Part shown: piece after piece, positions 63,567 to 64,000 of the stretch
Layout of the letters: each line of letters opens with the position of its first letter
How positions within the stretch are numbered: the stretch's first letter is position 1
Source of the DNA: Galbitalea soli
GTDB taxonomy: Bacteria > Actinomycetota > Actinomycetes > Actinomycetales > Microbacteriaceae
Assembly (NCBI RefSeq): GCF_010686725.1
Contig: NZ_JAAGWZ010000004.1
Location: 248,001 to 312,000 of the forward strand
DNA length: 64,000 nt
Reading direction: 5' to 3'
The notes under the pieces: generated by a model
What the model was told of the DNA's origin: nothing
The model's database searches: none
Seen by the model: the letters and a program-made list of their open reading frames with translations, nothing else
Made by a program: the position numbers and the translations under genes

Positions 63567-64000
63567 ATGGACAACCTGGGTTCGCGGTTGAAGGAGCTGA
63601 GGCTGAAGTCGGGGCTCACGCTGCGCGCGCTGGCGCGCAGCGCCGACGTGTCGCCCTCCTTCGTCTCGCAGATCGAGAACGGCAAGTCGCAGCCGTCGGT
63701 GGCGACGCTCTACACCTTCTCCCGCCTGCTCGGCGTGACCGTGGACGAGCTGTTCGTCGAGAACGAGCCGCCCGCGACACCCCTCGTCGAGGGCTGGGGG
63801 CCGGACGGCGACAAGAATCCCACCAACGCCTGGCATCCCTCCGAGTACTCGAACCGTGTCTCCGTCGTGCACCCGTCGCACCGCTCGCACCTCGACATGG
63901 CCGAGGGCGTGGTGTGGGAGCGGCTCGCAGCGACCCCGGAACAGGGCGTGACGTTCATGAAGATCGTCTACGCACCGGGGGCGACGTCGACCGCCGGCGG
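63567..64000 (+). CDS. XRE-family regulator with C-terminal cupin domain (3' end outside window)
   Basis: At least 144 residues, open to the window edge; ATG 63567 (MDNLGSRLKELRLKSGL) or in-frame ATG 63543. Helix-turn-helix: LTLRALARSADVSPSFVSQIENGKSQPSVATLYTFSRLL. Then a linker (WHPSEYSNRVSVVHP) and the start of a cupin (VWERLAATPEQGVTFMKIVYAPGATS). Regulators of this build usually control adjacent catabolic or transport genes, with the cupin sensing the ligand. Probably governs the 53-63 kb cluster. Confidence 0.88.
   Translation, partial: MDNLGSRLKELRLKSGLTLRALARSADVSPSFVSQIENGKSQPSVATLYTFSRLLGVTVDELFVENEPPATPLVEGWGPDGDKNPTNAWHPSEYSNRVSVVHPSHRSHLDMAEGVVWERLAATPEQGVTFMKIVYAPGATSTAG

Overview
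The window is a high-GC chromosomal segment of an actinobacterium, most likely a member of the Microbacteriaceae or a close relative. The evidence is the combination of mycothiol synthase (MshD), CarD, a GlnR-type orphan regulator, a SigK/RskA pair, SenX3-RegX3 with PhoU, a CarD-IspDF-CysS-RlmB block in the same order as in mycobacteria, and many leaderless -10 boxes of the TAAACT/TAGGCT type. Both ends cut genes: a LacI regulator at the left and an XRE-cupin regulator at the right.

Layout. 1-14.5 kb holds two paralogous sugar importers built as lipoprotein, two MalF/MalG-type permeases and a five-bladed-propeller glycosidase (GH32, probably sucrose or fructo-oligosaccharides). The second importer has a divergent LacI repressor and two operators spaced exactly 21 bp apart. 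Between them lie an aldo/keto reductase, a tandem repeat, and a quinone-oxidoreductase/hydrolase/TetR operon with a palindrome inside its promoter. 14.6-18.5 kb is an accessory stretch ending at tRNA-Lys(UUU): a low-complexity secreted protein, a GNAT toxin/DUF1778 antitoxin pair, a SMI1-like immunity candidate, a small unknown protein and gene remnants. 18.5-25 kb has a possible structured RNA, sigK-rskA and pstSCAB. 25-34 kb carries a MutT/SixA protein, ppk, mshD, glnR, a 36-residue membrane peptide, nitrobindin, YgfZ and housekeeping genes. 34-43 kb carries gpmA, phoU/senX3/regX3, an LpqE-like lipoprotein, carD, ispDF, cysS and rlmB. 43-52 kb has DUF4032, a dicarboxylate carrier with its two-component system, an MsiK-type sugar ATPase, a DsbA-like protein and amylosucrase. 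52-64 kb is a catabolic cluster: an SDR-like protein lacking the catalytic triad, a PanE-like reductase, two amidohydrolases, a Dabb protein, and an RbsABC-like importer whose ATPase and one permease are fused into one 861-residue protein.

How the genes work together. Neither sugar importer at 0.6-14.5 kb has its own ATPase; the MsiK homologue at 48-49 kb, behind a palindromic site, is the obvious candidate to energise both. Amylosucrase adds another sucrose-using activity, so sucrose/fructan use recurs in the window. Phosphate genes are split (pst, ppk, phoU, senX3-regX3) but linked by matching 11-bp direct repeats upstream of pstS, ppk and phoU. The 52-64 kb cluster has a 33-bp near-perfect palindrome ahead of its second operon and related ACTTGAC motifs ahead of the first, suggesting shared control. 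Its substrate cannot be read from the sequence.

Two recurrent architectural features are notable. Strong stem-loops separate the binding-protein gene from the first permease gene in three independent importers. The 3' ends of several genes (phoU, the SDR, perhaps gpmA and rlmB) are repeated just beyond their stop codons. All function calls are from reading the sequence; no database search was run.
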